Program-made: the position numbers and the translations under genes | NCBI GenBank assembly: GCA_937894105.1 | Contig: CALCTI010000072.1 | Span: forward strand, 1 to 21,814 | Direction of reading: 5' to 3' | DNA from: an uncultured cyanobacterium | GTDB lineage: Bacteria; Cyanobacteriota; Cyanobacteriia; CACIAM-69d | DNA length: 21,814 nt | In this document: positions 14,223-21,007 of the stretch, one piece after another | Position numbering within the stretch: the stretch's first letter is position 1 | How the letters are laid out: each line of letters begins with the position of its first letter | The notes under the pieces: generated by a model | The model's input: the letters and a program-made list of their open reading frames with translations, nothing else | Database searches by the model: none | Told to the model about the DNA's origin: nothing

Positions 14223-15089
14223 GTGCTTAATACTTTAAAAGCAGACTTCGCCAATATTTTTGATCGTGATCCCGCTGCTCGAAACTGGCTCGAGGTGCTG
14301 CTGTGCTATCCCGGGCTCCAGGCGATCGCCTTCCACCGTATCGCCCACAGCCTGTACCGTATGGGTTTGCCCTTTATCCCTCGCTTTATTTCCCACCTGG
14401 CCCGCTTTTTTACCGGCATTGAGATCCACCCCGGCGCAACCATTGGATCCGGGCTATTTATTGACCACGGCATGGGGGTGGTCATTGGGGAAACGGCGGT
14501 TTTAGGGGATGACTGCCTGATTTATCAGGGGGTGACCCTGGGGGGAACGGGCAAGGAAACGGGGAAGCGCCATCCCACCCTGGGCAACAGCGTGGTGGTG
14601 GGAGCCGGGGCCAAGGTGCTGGGAAATATTGAAATTGGCGGCGATGTGCGCAGTGGGGCAGGCTCGGTGGTGTTGAAAAGTGTGCCGTCCCATTGCACGG
14701 TGGTGGGGGTACCAGGGCGCGTGGTCTACCAGTCGGGTGCTCGGGTCAATCCCCTGGATCACAATAAGCTGCCCGATTCAGAGGCGCGGGTGATTCGGGC
14801 CCTGGTGGAGCGCATTGAGGCGTTGGAAAATAAGCTGACCACCTTGGAAGAGAATCGCCAGTCGGAGCGGGAATTATTGTCCCAGGCGGCCCAACGATTG
14901 GAGCTGTGTGACGAAAAAGCAGCGGCGTTCGAAGCCCTATTAAATTCGGCGGAGGAGGTACCCGAACGGGCGATCGCCACGGCCGTTGCAGAAATTGCCG
15001 ACCATTTGGATTTGCCGGAAAAATCGTCGCCTGTGTGTGAAATTCGCGATCGCGCCATCACCGAATATCTAGACGGCGCAGGCATTTAA
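14223..15089 (+). CDS. cysE: Serine O-acetyltransferase
   Basis: CysE acetylates L-serine with acetyl-CoA, the first step of cysteine synthesis. The GTG start at 14223 gives LNTLKADFANIFDRDPAARNWLEVLLCYPG, the usual opening of cyanobacterial CysE. The left-handed beta-helix hexapeptide repeats follow (HPGATIGSGLFIDHGMGVVIGETAVLGDDCLIYQGVTLGGTG, then HPTLGNSVVVGAGAKVLGNIEIG), with the active-site His in FIDHG. The protein is 288 residues; after the beta-helix it has a long extension (about 190-288) with a probable coiled coil (RALVERIEALENKLTTLEEN) and an acidic Ala-rich tail, longer than the usual 240-250-residue enzyme. It diverges from DUF3531 and converges with the inositol-phosphatase-like gene. 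Confidence 0.93.
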   Translation: MLNTLKADFANIFDRDPAARNWLEVLLCYPGLQAIAFHRIAHSLYRMGLPFIPRFISHLARFFTGIEIHPGATIGSGLFIDHGMGVVIGETAVLGDDCLIYQGVTLGGTGKETGKRHPTLGNSVVVGAGAKVLGNIEIGGDVRSGAGSVVLKSVPSHCTVVGVPGRVVYQSGARVNPLDHNKLPDSEARVIRALVERIEALENKLTTLEENRQSERELLSQAAQRLELCDEKAAAFEALLNSAEEVPERAIATAVAEIADHLDLPEKSSPVCEIRDRAITEYLDGAGI

Positions 15090-15090
15090 A

Positions 15091-15121
15091 GTTTGAAACG
15101 AGCTTGAAACTGGCTTCAAAC
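15091..15121. terminator. Weak bidirectional hairpin between cysE and the IMPase gene
   Basis: GTTTGAA (15091-15097) and TTCAAAC (15115-15121) can pair across a 17-nt loop in the 50-bp gap between convergent genes. The loop is long and no T-run follows, so the call is tentative. Confidence 0.3.
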
Positions 15122-15139
15122 TCATCTGAAGTCTCAGCT

Positions 15140-16003
15140 TTAATCCCCTAACTTGGGCCAAGTGCTGGGATCTTTTGACCAAGTATCCAAAGGGGGTACG
15201 TTAGCAAGGGCATTTTGAAGGGGCTTATGCAAAGCGCCGTTTGTGGCGAGCAATCGCCCAGAGCTAACGTCCACCGCGCCGCCGTCGTAAGCGGTAACCT
15301 GACCGCCCGCCTCCTGCACCAGCACAATACCCGCCGCAATATCCCACACCGATAAGCCCCGCTCCCAATAACCATCCAAGCGACCGCAGGCGACGTAGGC
15401 TAAATCCATCGACGCTGAGCCTCCCCGACGCACGCCCTGGGTCATATGGGTCAGATAGCAGAATTCTGCGTAATTATTGTCGGTGGTTTCCCGGCGATCG
15501 TACGCAAAACCAGTCACCAAGAGGCTTTTCGCCAAACTCGCCGTTGAGGAAACCTGAATCGGCTGACGATTGCGCGTTGCTCCCAGCCCCTTAGCAGCGC
15601 GAAAAAGATCTTTGTGGAACGGGTCGTACACCACCCCCAGCACCGGCTCATCTCGATATAGCAAGCCGATGGACACCGCTGAAAAAGGATACTGATGGGC
15701 AAAATTTGTGGTGCCGTCCAGGGGATCGATCGCCCACACAAAATCCCCGTCCTGGTTTCCCAACAGCCCCGATTCTTCCGCCACAATGCCAATATCCGAC
15801 CGATGACGCTCCAGCGCTTGAATTACCGCCGCCTCCGCATTGCGATCAGCCACGGTGACCAAATCCCCTGATCGCCCCTTTTCCTCCACCTGTCCCGCCA
15901 GCTTGCCCCAGTAGGACGACAGCACCGTACCGCCATCCAGAGCGGCTTCAGAGGCAATATCCAGCAACAGTTGCAGCTGCTCGGGGGACGTAGGAGAAGT
16001 CAT
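15140..16003 (-). CDS. Inositol monophosphatase family protein
   Basis: 287-residue Mg-dependent, Li-sensitive phosphatase-fold enzyme. Metal-binding motifs: AEESG (Glu76/Glu77), WAIDPLDGTTNF (Asp93, Asp96) and WDIAAG (Trp220, Asp221), with GGSASMDLAYVACGRLDGY between them. Family members act on myo-inositol-1-phosphate, histidinol phosphate or other small sugar phosphates; the substrate cannot be assigned, and SuhB-like naming would be only by family. ATG 16003. It lies 32 bp downstream of the nuclease-like gene on the same strand, so it may be co-transcribed with it, and converges with cysE. Confidence 0.9.
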   Translation of the reverse strand: MTSPTSPEQLQLLLDIASEAALDGGTVLSSYWGKLAGQVEEKGRSGDLVTVADRNAEAAVIQALERHRSDIGIVAEESGLLGNQDGDFVWAIDPLDGTTNFAHQYPFSAVSIGLLYRDEPVLGVVYDPFHKDLFRAAKGLGATRNRQPIQVSSTASLAKSLLVTGFAYDRRETTDNNYAEFCYLTHMTQGVRRGGSASMDLAYVACGRLDGYWERGLSVWDIAAGIVLVQEAGGQVTAYDGGAVDVSSGRLLATNGALHKPLQNALANVPPLDTWSKDPSTWPKLGD

Positions 16004-16035
16004 AAATGTGGGTAGAAGAGGTAAGGAACTCGGGC

Positions 16036-16590
16036 TTATGGGGCACTATTCTGGCGAAACTGGGCGGGGGCGGTGCGCATGGGCTGGGCTGGATTCCAAA
16101 TGCCGCGCTGCAATGTTCGCGCCTCTCCCTGGGCGTGGCGCAATTTTTGCTCGTAAGGCGACCCGTTAGCCTGCTCACTCACCACCGCCAAACCGTCCTG
16201 AACCAGGGCTTCATTAATCAGCCGGTCCCCTTGCCACACATAGGCTAACAAACGGTTATAGCGATCGCGGGGAGGATTTGAAAATTCCAGGCGCACCTCC
16301 TGTCCCCCGAGCCACTGCCCCAGAACGCTGTGGGATTCGGGTCCCCAAGGATCTTGATCCAGCTTCGGTGCATCAATCCCTAACAGTCGCACCTTTTCCG
16401 GGATAGCTCCGGGACGGTCCAGACGCTGCACTTCTAAGGTGTTGCCGTCGATAACTTGGGTCACCTGCCCCTGGGGCGATCGCCCTTCCGGGGAAGAGTC
16501 ACAGGCAGCTAGGCAAGCGGTCAGAACCATTGCCGCTGAAATTATCCCCGGAGCGATCGCCCCAAAATCACGCCCGCGCACCATAGTCAT
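16036..16590 (-). CDS. Thermonuclease (SNase)-like lipoprotein
   Basis: 184 residues. The N-terminus has a hydrophobic signal (AIAPGIISAAMVLTACLAAC) with a lipobox-like LAAC (Cys30), so the mature protein is probably a lipoprotein. The staphylococcal-nuclease domain follows: QVIDGNTLEV (Asp48, normally DGDT), VRLLGIDAPK (Arg68, Asp73), WGPES, and DRYNRLLAYVW (Arg113). These align with S. aureus Asp21, Arg35, Asp40 and Arg87. The catalytic Glu43 position, normally DAPE or DTPE, is Lys here (Lys76), so normal catalysis is doubtful. ATG 16590 is chosen over a TTG at 16614 because AAAGGGGA precedes it. It sits between the IMPase-like and ferredoxin genes, all on the minus strand. Confidence 0.82.
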   Translation of the reverse strand: MTMVRGRDFGAIAPGIISAAMVLTACLAACDSSPEGRSPQGQVTQVIDGNTLEVQRLDRPGAIPEKVRLLGIDAPKLDQDPWGPESHSVLGQWLGGQEVRLEFSNPPRDRYNRLLAYVWQGDRLINEALVQDGLAVVSEQANGSPYEQKLRHAQGEARTLQRGIWNPAQPMRTAPAQFRQNSAP

Positions 16591-16691
16591 TTCCCCTTTC
16601 TGCCCCCGACCCAACTCCAGTGTTGCCCCCAGGTCGTAGAGACGTTCAGCGCACTGGTACGGCTCACCTTCTACTGCCCATCCTCAATCTA

Positions 16692-17087
16692 TTACTCATC
16701 CTCAATGGGAATTCCAAAGGAAACCTTCCCGCGACCAAAATATCGCCCAAACTGAAGCTCGTACACTTCATCCTCGTCCTGGGTTTCCACCTCCAGATCC
16801 GAGCACGCGTGGCTTACGCACAACAGGGCATAGCCTCGCGCCCGCAAGTCCGGCGACAATCCCATCGCCTCCGGCTGCTCTAAATCTCCCGATAACACCC
16901 GCACGGCACAGCTAGTGCAAGCCCCATTACGACAAGCAAAGGGTAACTTCGCCCCTTGATTTTCCGCCGTGTGCAAAATGTAGCGATCTTCCGGCACAGA
17001 AACCGTATACGTTTCTTCCGCTTGGCGATGCTTGATTTTGACCGTATGGAAACGGTTCGGGTCAAAATTAAACTGGCTTTTATCCAT
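16692..17087 (-). CDS. Plant-type [2Fe-2S] ferredoxin with C-terminal extension
   Basis: 131 residues. The iron-sulfur ligands are Cys52, Cys57, Cys60 and Cys90 (CRNGACTSC then LLC), plus a further Cys95. The fold matches plant-type ferredoxins, but the protein is longer than the usual 97-99 residues, with about 15 extra N-terminal residues and a C-terminal extension after the normal acidic end (EDEVYELQFGRYFGRGKVSFGIPIEDE). This recalls the FdC-type ferredoxins of plastids and cyanobacteria, which have a C-terminal extension and unclear electron partners; FdC2 is the closest I can name, from memory. ATG 17087. A ~490-bp non-coding region lies upstream. Confidence 0.88.
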   Translation of the reverse strand: MDKSQFNFDPNRFHTVKIKHRQAEETYTVSVPEDRYILHTAENQGAKLPFACRNGACTSCAVRVLSGDLEQPEAMGLSPDLRARGYALLCVSHACSDLEVETQDEDEVYELQFGRYFGRGKVSFGIPIEDE

Positions 17088-17580
17088 CGATGAAACCCGT
17101 CGCTTGGGAACTTGAGTGTTTTTAAGATGAAATTTGAAATGACTTGAAGTTAAAAAGCCCTGGATAGAGCCAAAAAGGCTAGCGGGTAATGCGCGGTCAG
17201 CAACGGCAATCTGCGCTTCCTAAGAAGAACTTGATGTGTTGCAATTGTTGCGAATCGTTGAGATTTCCACGTTAAGAGATCTTAGCGCTCTGGCGGCTTC
17301 GTTCTTAAAGAAGCGCCATAAAGCAACACTCAGAAATATTTTGACGGCAAATCTTTGACGGCAAATCTTTGACGGCAAATCACGGTGCTAAAGGCTCTGA
17401 AAAATTGAGTTGAAGAGCCATTGGGAGCGATCGCCCAAAAATCGGCTCAGAAGGTCTCAGAAAATCCCCCGACCCCCTTTCCATGCCGACCAGCCCCTGC
17501 TATCATCATTGTCCGAGCAGAGCTTTAGAAGAAACCCGTTAAAAAAAATTGACCGGTTAGCTTCCATAGTTCTCCCTCCA
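17088..17580. other. Intergenic region between ferredoxin gene and tRNA-Ser
   Basis: 493 bp with no convincing gene; the open frame at 17410-17691 runs through the tRNA and is not real. It holds a perfect 3 x 14-bp tandem repeat at 17340-17381 and one HIP1 octamer near 17428. Promoters for the ferredoxin gene (leftward) and tRNA-Ser (rightward) should be here but cannot be placed by eye. Confidence 0.65.
17340..17381. repeat. Three perfect tandem copies of a 14-bp unit
   Basis: The unit TTTGACGGCAAATC occurs three times without a gap or mismatch (17340-17353, 17354-17367, 17368-17381). Each carries TTGAC, so it could be stacked regulator sites or promoter -35 boxes, or simply a slippage array. 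It is too short and unspaced for CRISPR. Confidence 0.9.
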
Positions 17581-17667
17581 GGAGAGGTGGCCGAGTGGTT
17601 GAAGGCGCAGCACTGGAAATGCTGTTCAGGGGCAACTTTGACGAGGGTTCGAATCCCTCTCTCTCCG
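17581..17667 (+). tRNA. trnS: tRNA-Ser (anticodon GGA)
   Basis: 87-nt class II tRNA. The acceptor stem pairs GGAGAGG with TCTCTCC (one G-U) with discriminator G17667. The anticodon stem CAGCA/TGCTG closes the loop CTGGAAA, anticodon GGA (reads UCC/UCU). The long variable arm TTCAGGGGCAACTTTGAC is typical of serine tRNA, and the T arm is GAGGGTTCGAATCCCTC. CCA is not encoded. Confidence 0.96.
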
Positions 17668-17852
17668 TTTAAAAATGGCTGGTATATCTAGCTAGCAGCA
17701 CAAGGTCTGTGGGGCTTCTGGCGCGGCGATCGCGTTGGTTCTTGCAGGAATGTTCATCCACAAGTTTTACAACGTTTCATCACCGCGCCTTGCGAATCGT
17801 GGTGGTAAAAATTCTCAGTTGCTAGGCTGCGGCTAACGACGTTTTTACGGGG

Positions 17853-18368
17853 ATGAACCTTATGTCTACGCCGCTGTCACCGCCGCCCCCACCGGCGATC
17901 GCCCCGCGCCAAATGACCCTCCTTCGCATTGCCGCCGCCATGGCTTGGGCTGATGGCAACCTGGCAAAAGAGGAAGTGGAGGTCATGTTGGAAAAGTTCA
18001 GTGCGGTCTTTGCTAAAAATGATGCCCACCGGCTAATCCTGCAAAAGGATTTGCGAGAGTATTTGGTGCAGAATATTCCCCTGGAAGAGCTGGTGCCCCA
18101 GGTAAAAGATCCAGCGGAACAGGAACTGGTGCTGCGCCTTGGGTACGAAGTGATTGCTTCCAGTTCCCTGTCCCCAAGCGAATCCATGGTGAATGAGGAT
18201 GAGTCTAGGGCCTATTCCAAGTTAGTGGCCCTGTTGGGGTTGCCCGAGGGAGAGGTTAAGCGTATTGAAGCTGAGGTGCGCGACCAAAGTAAATCGGAAG
18301 AGGATATTGTGGGGGCGATCGTCACGGCCCTATCTAGATTCGCCAATGACGGTTCTGCGCCTCAGTAA
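17853..18368 (+). CDS. TerB-like (tellurite-resistance-like) protein
   Basis: 171 residues. After a Pro-rich start (SPPPPPAIAPRQ) the helical TerB-like domain begins at about 20: LLRIAAAMAWADGNLAKEEVEVMLEKF, with the conserved A.ADG..... EE that can bind a metal ion. A later helical part (DESRAYSKLVALLGLPEGEVKRIEAEV) completes the domain, then a polar tail. The TerB fold occurs in stress proteins and alone in many cyanobacteria; tellurite resistance is not implied. ATG 17853 gives MNLMSTPL; the second ATG at 17862 has a better-spaced GGGGA 8 nt upstream and may be the true start. It follows tRNA-Ser and precedes the M16 gene. Confidence 0.78.
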   Translation: MNLMSTPLSPPPPPAIAPRQMTLLRIAAAMAWADGNLAKEEVEVMLEKFSAVFAKNDAHRLILQKDLREYLVQNIPLEELVPQVKDPAEQELVLRLGYEVIASSSLSPSESMVNEDESRAYSKLVALLGLPEGEVKRIEAEVRDQSKSEEDIVGAIVTALSRFANDGSAPQ

Positions 18369-18392
18369 TGCCGAGGAAAATTTCTAGGCATT
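18366..18392 (+). terminator. Possible hairpin terminator after the TerB-like gene
   Basis: AATGCC (18367-18372) pairs with GGCATT (18387-18392), with a second inner pairing of GAAA and TTTC. The stem overlaps the stop codon. It is followed by CTTAATG, not a T-run, so termination is uncertain. Confidence 0.35.
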
Positions 18393-18515
18393 CTTAATGG
18401 GTTCTCGAAACCGGCTAGATTGAAACCAGCTTAAAATTAAGCCTTATGGTGCGTCGAAAAGTGTCGCTACATTTTTTGGTGCCCTTGCGTTTTTATTTAC
18501 TTTTGAGAGTTTGCC

Positions 18516-19832
18516 GTGACCCAGTTGCCCCAGTCGCCGGTTTTACAGCGCCGTACCTTGCCCAACGGTTTAACGGTTATTGCCATTGAAAATCCAGCGG
18601 CAGAAATTGTGGCGGCGCGGATGTTTGTGCGAGCGGGCGGGTTGCGAGAAGCCCAGGAACAAGCGGGGGTCGCCCACTTGTGTGCGGCCACGTTGACGAA
18701 GGGCACCACGCGCCTGTCGTCGTTGGAAATTGCCGAGCAGGTTGAGTCGGTGGGGGCGTCCTTAGGGGCTGATGCCAGTTCGGATTATTTTTTGGTGAGC
18801 TTAAAAACGGTACGCCAGGATTTTGACGGCATCTTAGCTCTGGCGGGGGAGGTGTTGCGATCGCCCTCCTTCCCAGCGGAGCAAATTGACCTGGAGCGCA
18901 AGTCCACCATCCAAGCGATTCGCTCCCAGCGGGAACAGCCCTTTTCCCTCGCATTTCAGAAGCTACAGGAAATTACCTACGGCGATCGCCATCCCTACGG
19001 CCGCTCCACGCTGGGTACGGAGGACAGTTTGGCGTCCCTTACCTCAGAGGATTTACACGCCTTCCATCGCGCCTTTTTTCGTCCCGATAATACGGTGGTG
19101 TCGGTGTCCGGATGTTTACCCGCGGAGGATGCGATCGCCCGCATTGAATCTGTATTGGGCGACTGGACCGCGCCCCAGGGGGAGATCAGCAGCCCGGTTT
19201 TGCCGGCGATCGCCACAACGCCTCACCCCACGATGGTGTCCCAGGAAACCCAACAGTCCATCATTATTTTGGGCTACCTAACCGCAGCATTGGAAGCCGA
19301 CAACAAAGACAGCAAACACTTGCGAGATTACGGAGCCCTTAAGCTGGCCAGCACCTATTTAGGCAATGGACTCTCCAGTCGCCTTTTTGTGGAGCTGCGC
19401 GAAAAGCGAGGGTTAGCCTACGACGTATCTGCGTTTTATCCCACCCGGCTAGAGCGATCCATGTTTGGGGCATACATTGGCACCGCGCCGGACAACACCG
19501 CGATCGCCCTGGACGGGCTGCGAGCAGAAGTGGATCGGCTGACGGCAGAGCCCCTAGCGGAAGAGTCCTTGCAAGTGTCTAAAAACAAGCTGCTCGGGCA
19601 GTACGCCCTGGGCAAGCAAACCAATTCCCAACTAGCCCAACTCTACGGCTGGTATGACGTGCTGGGTTTAGGGGTTGGCTTTGACCAAGAATTTCAGCAG
19701 CTAATCAGCGAAATCACCATTGACGACGTGCAGCGCGTTGCCCAAACCTATCTAGCGGCTCCCTATGTATCCCTAGTGGGGCCAGCGGAAGCGGTGGAGC
19801 CTGTAATGTGGCCCAGGCGGCGTAGCGGTTAA
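18516..19832 (+). CDS. M16 (pitrilysin/insulinase) family protein, non-catalytic type
   Basis: 438 residues of the peptidase M16 family. The N-terminal domain matches the family (RTLPNGLTVIAIENPAAEIVAARMFVRAGGLREAQEQAGVAHL) but the zinc motif HXXEH is replaced: His54 is followed by LCAA, with no Glu and no second His, so it cannot be an active zinc peptidase. The C-terminal part keeps the substrate-binding Arg/Tyr region (SSRLFVELREKRGLAYDVSAFY). Such proteins act as the inactive partner of a catalytic M16 subunit, normally encoded next to it; here the neighbours are TerB-like and M42 genes and no catalytic partner is in view. GTG 18516 is the start, with GAGAG upstream. HIP1 octamers are frequent in it. 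Confidence 0.87.
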   Translation: MTQLPQSPVLQRRTLPNGLTVIAIENPAAEIVAARMFVRAGGLREAQEQAGVAHLCAATLTKGTTRLSSLEIAEQVESVGASLGADASSDYFLVSLKTVRQDFDGILALAGEVLRSPSFPAEQIDLERKSTIQAIRSQREQPFSLAFQKLQEITYGDRHPYGRSTLGTEDSLASLTSEDLHAFHRAFFRPDNTVVSVSGCLPAEDAIARIESVLGDWTAPQGEISSPVLPAIATTPHPTMVSQETQQSIIILGYLTAALEADNKDSKHLRDYGALKLASTYLGNGLSSRLFVELREKRGLAYDVSAFYPTRLERSMFGAYIGTAPDNTAIALDGLRAEVDRLTAEPLAEESLQVSKNKLLGQYALGKQTNSQLAQLYGWYDVLGLGVGFDQEFQQLISEITIDDVQRVAQTYLAAPYVSLVGPAEAVEPVMWPRRRSG

Positions 19833-19884
19833 CGGGGGCGTTAGCAGATGCCGCAGATGCATTGGCAGGAACCAAGAGAAAGCA

Positions 19885-20975
19885 ATGACCTCAGCATTTC
19901 AAACCAATACGGACAGCGTCTGGAATTTTGACCAATGGTTTGGGCTGATTGAAGAGCTGGTCATGTGCCACTCTCCCAGTGGATTGGAAGGGGAAATTGA
20001 TGCGGTGTTGCGTGATCGCCTGGCAGCTTTGGGACACCAGGTGGAACAGGATTGGGCGGGTAATATTTACGTAAAGATTCCAGCGTCTACGGAGCACCGT
20101 CGCCCCGAGGCACCGCCCGTTGCCATTACGGCCCATAAGGATGAAATTGGGGCGATCGTCAAGCGAGTAGAAGAGGTCGGGTGTCCCTGCGCAAGTTGGG
20201 GGGCAGCTTTCCGTGGGTGTACGGGGAAGGGGTGATGGATTTATTGGGGGACCACGAGACGGTGCCAGGGATTTTAAGTTTTGGTTCCCGCCATGTGTCT
20301 CCTGAGTCTCCCCAAAAGGTGTTTCAGGAAACAACGGCGGTCACTTGGGAGGTGGCATGGGTAGAAACGAAGCGATCGCCCGAAGCCCTCGCTGCCGCTG
20401 GGATACGACCGGGCACCCGCGCCGTGGTGAGCAAACACCGTAAAGCTCCGTTTCGCCTCAGCCCAAATCATATTGCCAGCTACGCCCTGGACGATAAGGC
20501 GGCGTTGGCAATTTTGCTAGCCCTAGCGGAAACCGTGATCGAACCCTGGACCGATGTGTATTTGGTGGCGTCGGCGAAGGAAGAGGTGGGGGCGCTGGGG
20601 GCGATGTATTTTGCCAATCAGCATCGGCTGGGGGCATTGCTGGCGTTGGAAATTTGTCCCCTGTCGCCGGAATATCCCGTAGAAGACGGTCCCAAGCCAG
20701 TAATTTTGTCCCAGGACGGCTACGGCATTTACGACGAGGAAATTAACGGCGAATTACAGGCGGCGGCGACGGTAGCTAATGTGCCCGTACAAATGGCGAC
20801 CTTGAGCGGCTTTGGCAGCGATGGATCGATCGCCATGAAGTTTGGCGCGGTGCCTCGGGCTGCGTGTTTGAGCTTTCCCACCCAAAACACCCACGGCTAC
20901 GAGGTGGCGCACCTGGGGGCGATCGCCAACTGCGCCAAACTCCTCGCCGCCTATTTAACAATCACTAATTTTTAA
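19885..20975 (+). pseudogene. M42 family metallopeptidase, frameshifted
   Basis: Glutamyl/deblocking-aminopeptidase family M42. The first frame (19885 to about 20175) encodes SPSGLEGEID..., NIYVKIPAS and VAITAHKDEIGAIVKRVEE. The second frame (from about 20175 to 20975) continues GRVSLRKLGGSFPWVYGEG, then SYALDDKAALAILLALAE, VASAKEEVGALGA, ALEICPLSPEY and NTHGYEVAHLGA. Together they give one complete protein of about 360 residues with the metal-site His and Asp/Glu motifs all present. The join reads GAAGAGGTCGGGTGTCC; restoring one G (GAAGAGGGTCGG...) reads EEGRVSLRKL, so a one-base deletion at 20173-20176 is the simplest account. No slippery heptamer is visible. Either a sequencing error or a recent mutation, as no other damage exists. 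Confidence 0.85.
20173..20183 (+). other. Frameshift site in the M42 gene
   Basis: The reading frame shifts by -1 here: frame one ends ...EE(GTC GGG TGT), while frame two reads GGT CGG GTG TCC. A missing G in a GAGG run accounts for it. The GTG at 20181 could start the second part, but that part would lack the first metal-site His. Confidence 0.8.
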
Positions 20976-21007
20976 CAGCCCCTAATTAACGGGCACTCAT
21001 AGCGGCC

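Noticed and set aside
17340..17381. CRISPR array
   Set aside because: The units are 14 bp and directly adjacent with no spacers; no cas genes are near.
17410..17691. 93-residue open frame spanning tRNA-Ser
   Set aside because: Its apparent conserved end (GEVAEWLKAQ..., VRIPLSP) is the translated tRNA-Ser gene, a well-known artefact.
20165..20190. Programmed -1 frameshift in the M42 gene
   Set aside because: There is no X XXY YYZ slippery heptamer; the sequence GAAGAGGTCGGG is simply one G short. Deletion or read error is simpler.
20975..20985. Another end of the MITE-like family (ACAGCCCCTAA)
   Set aside because: Only 11 bases match, with no TGATGAC before them and no opposite end; it may be chance.
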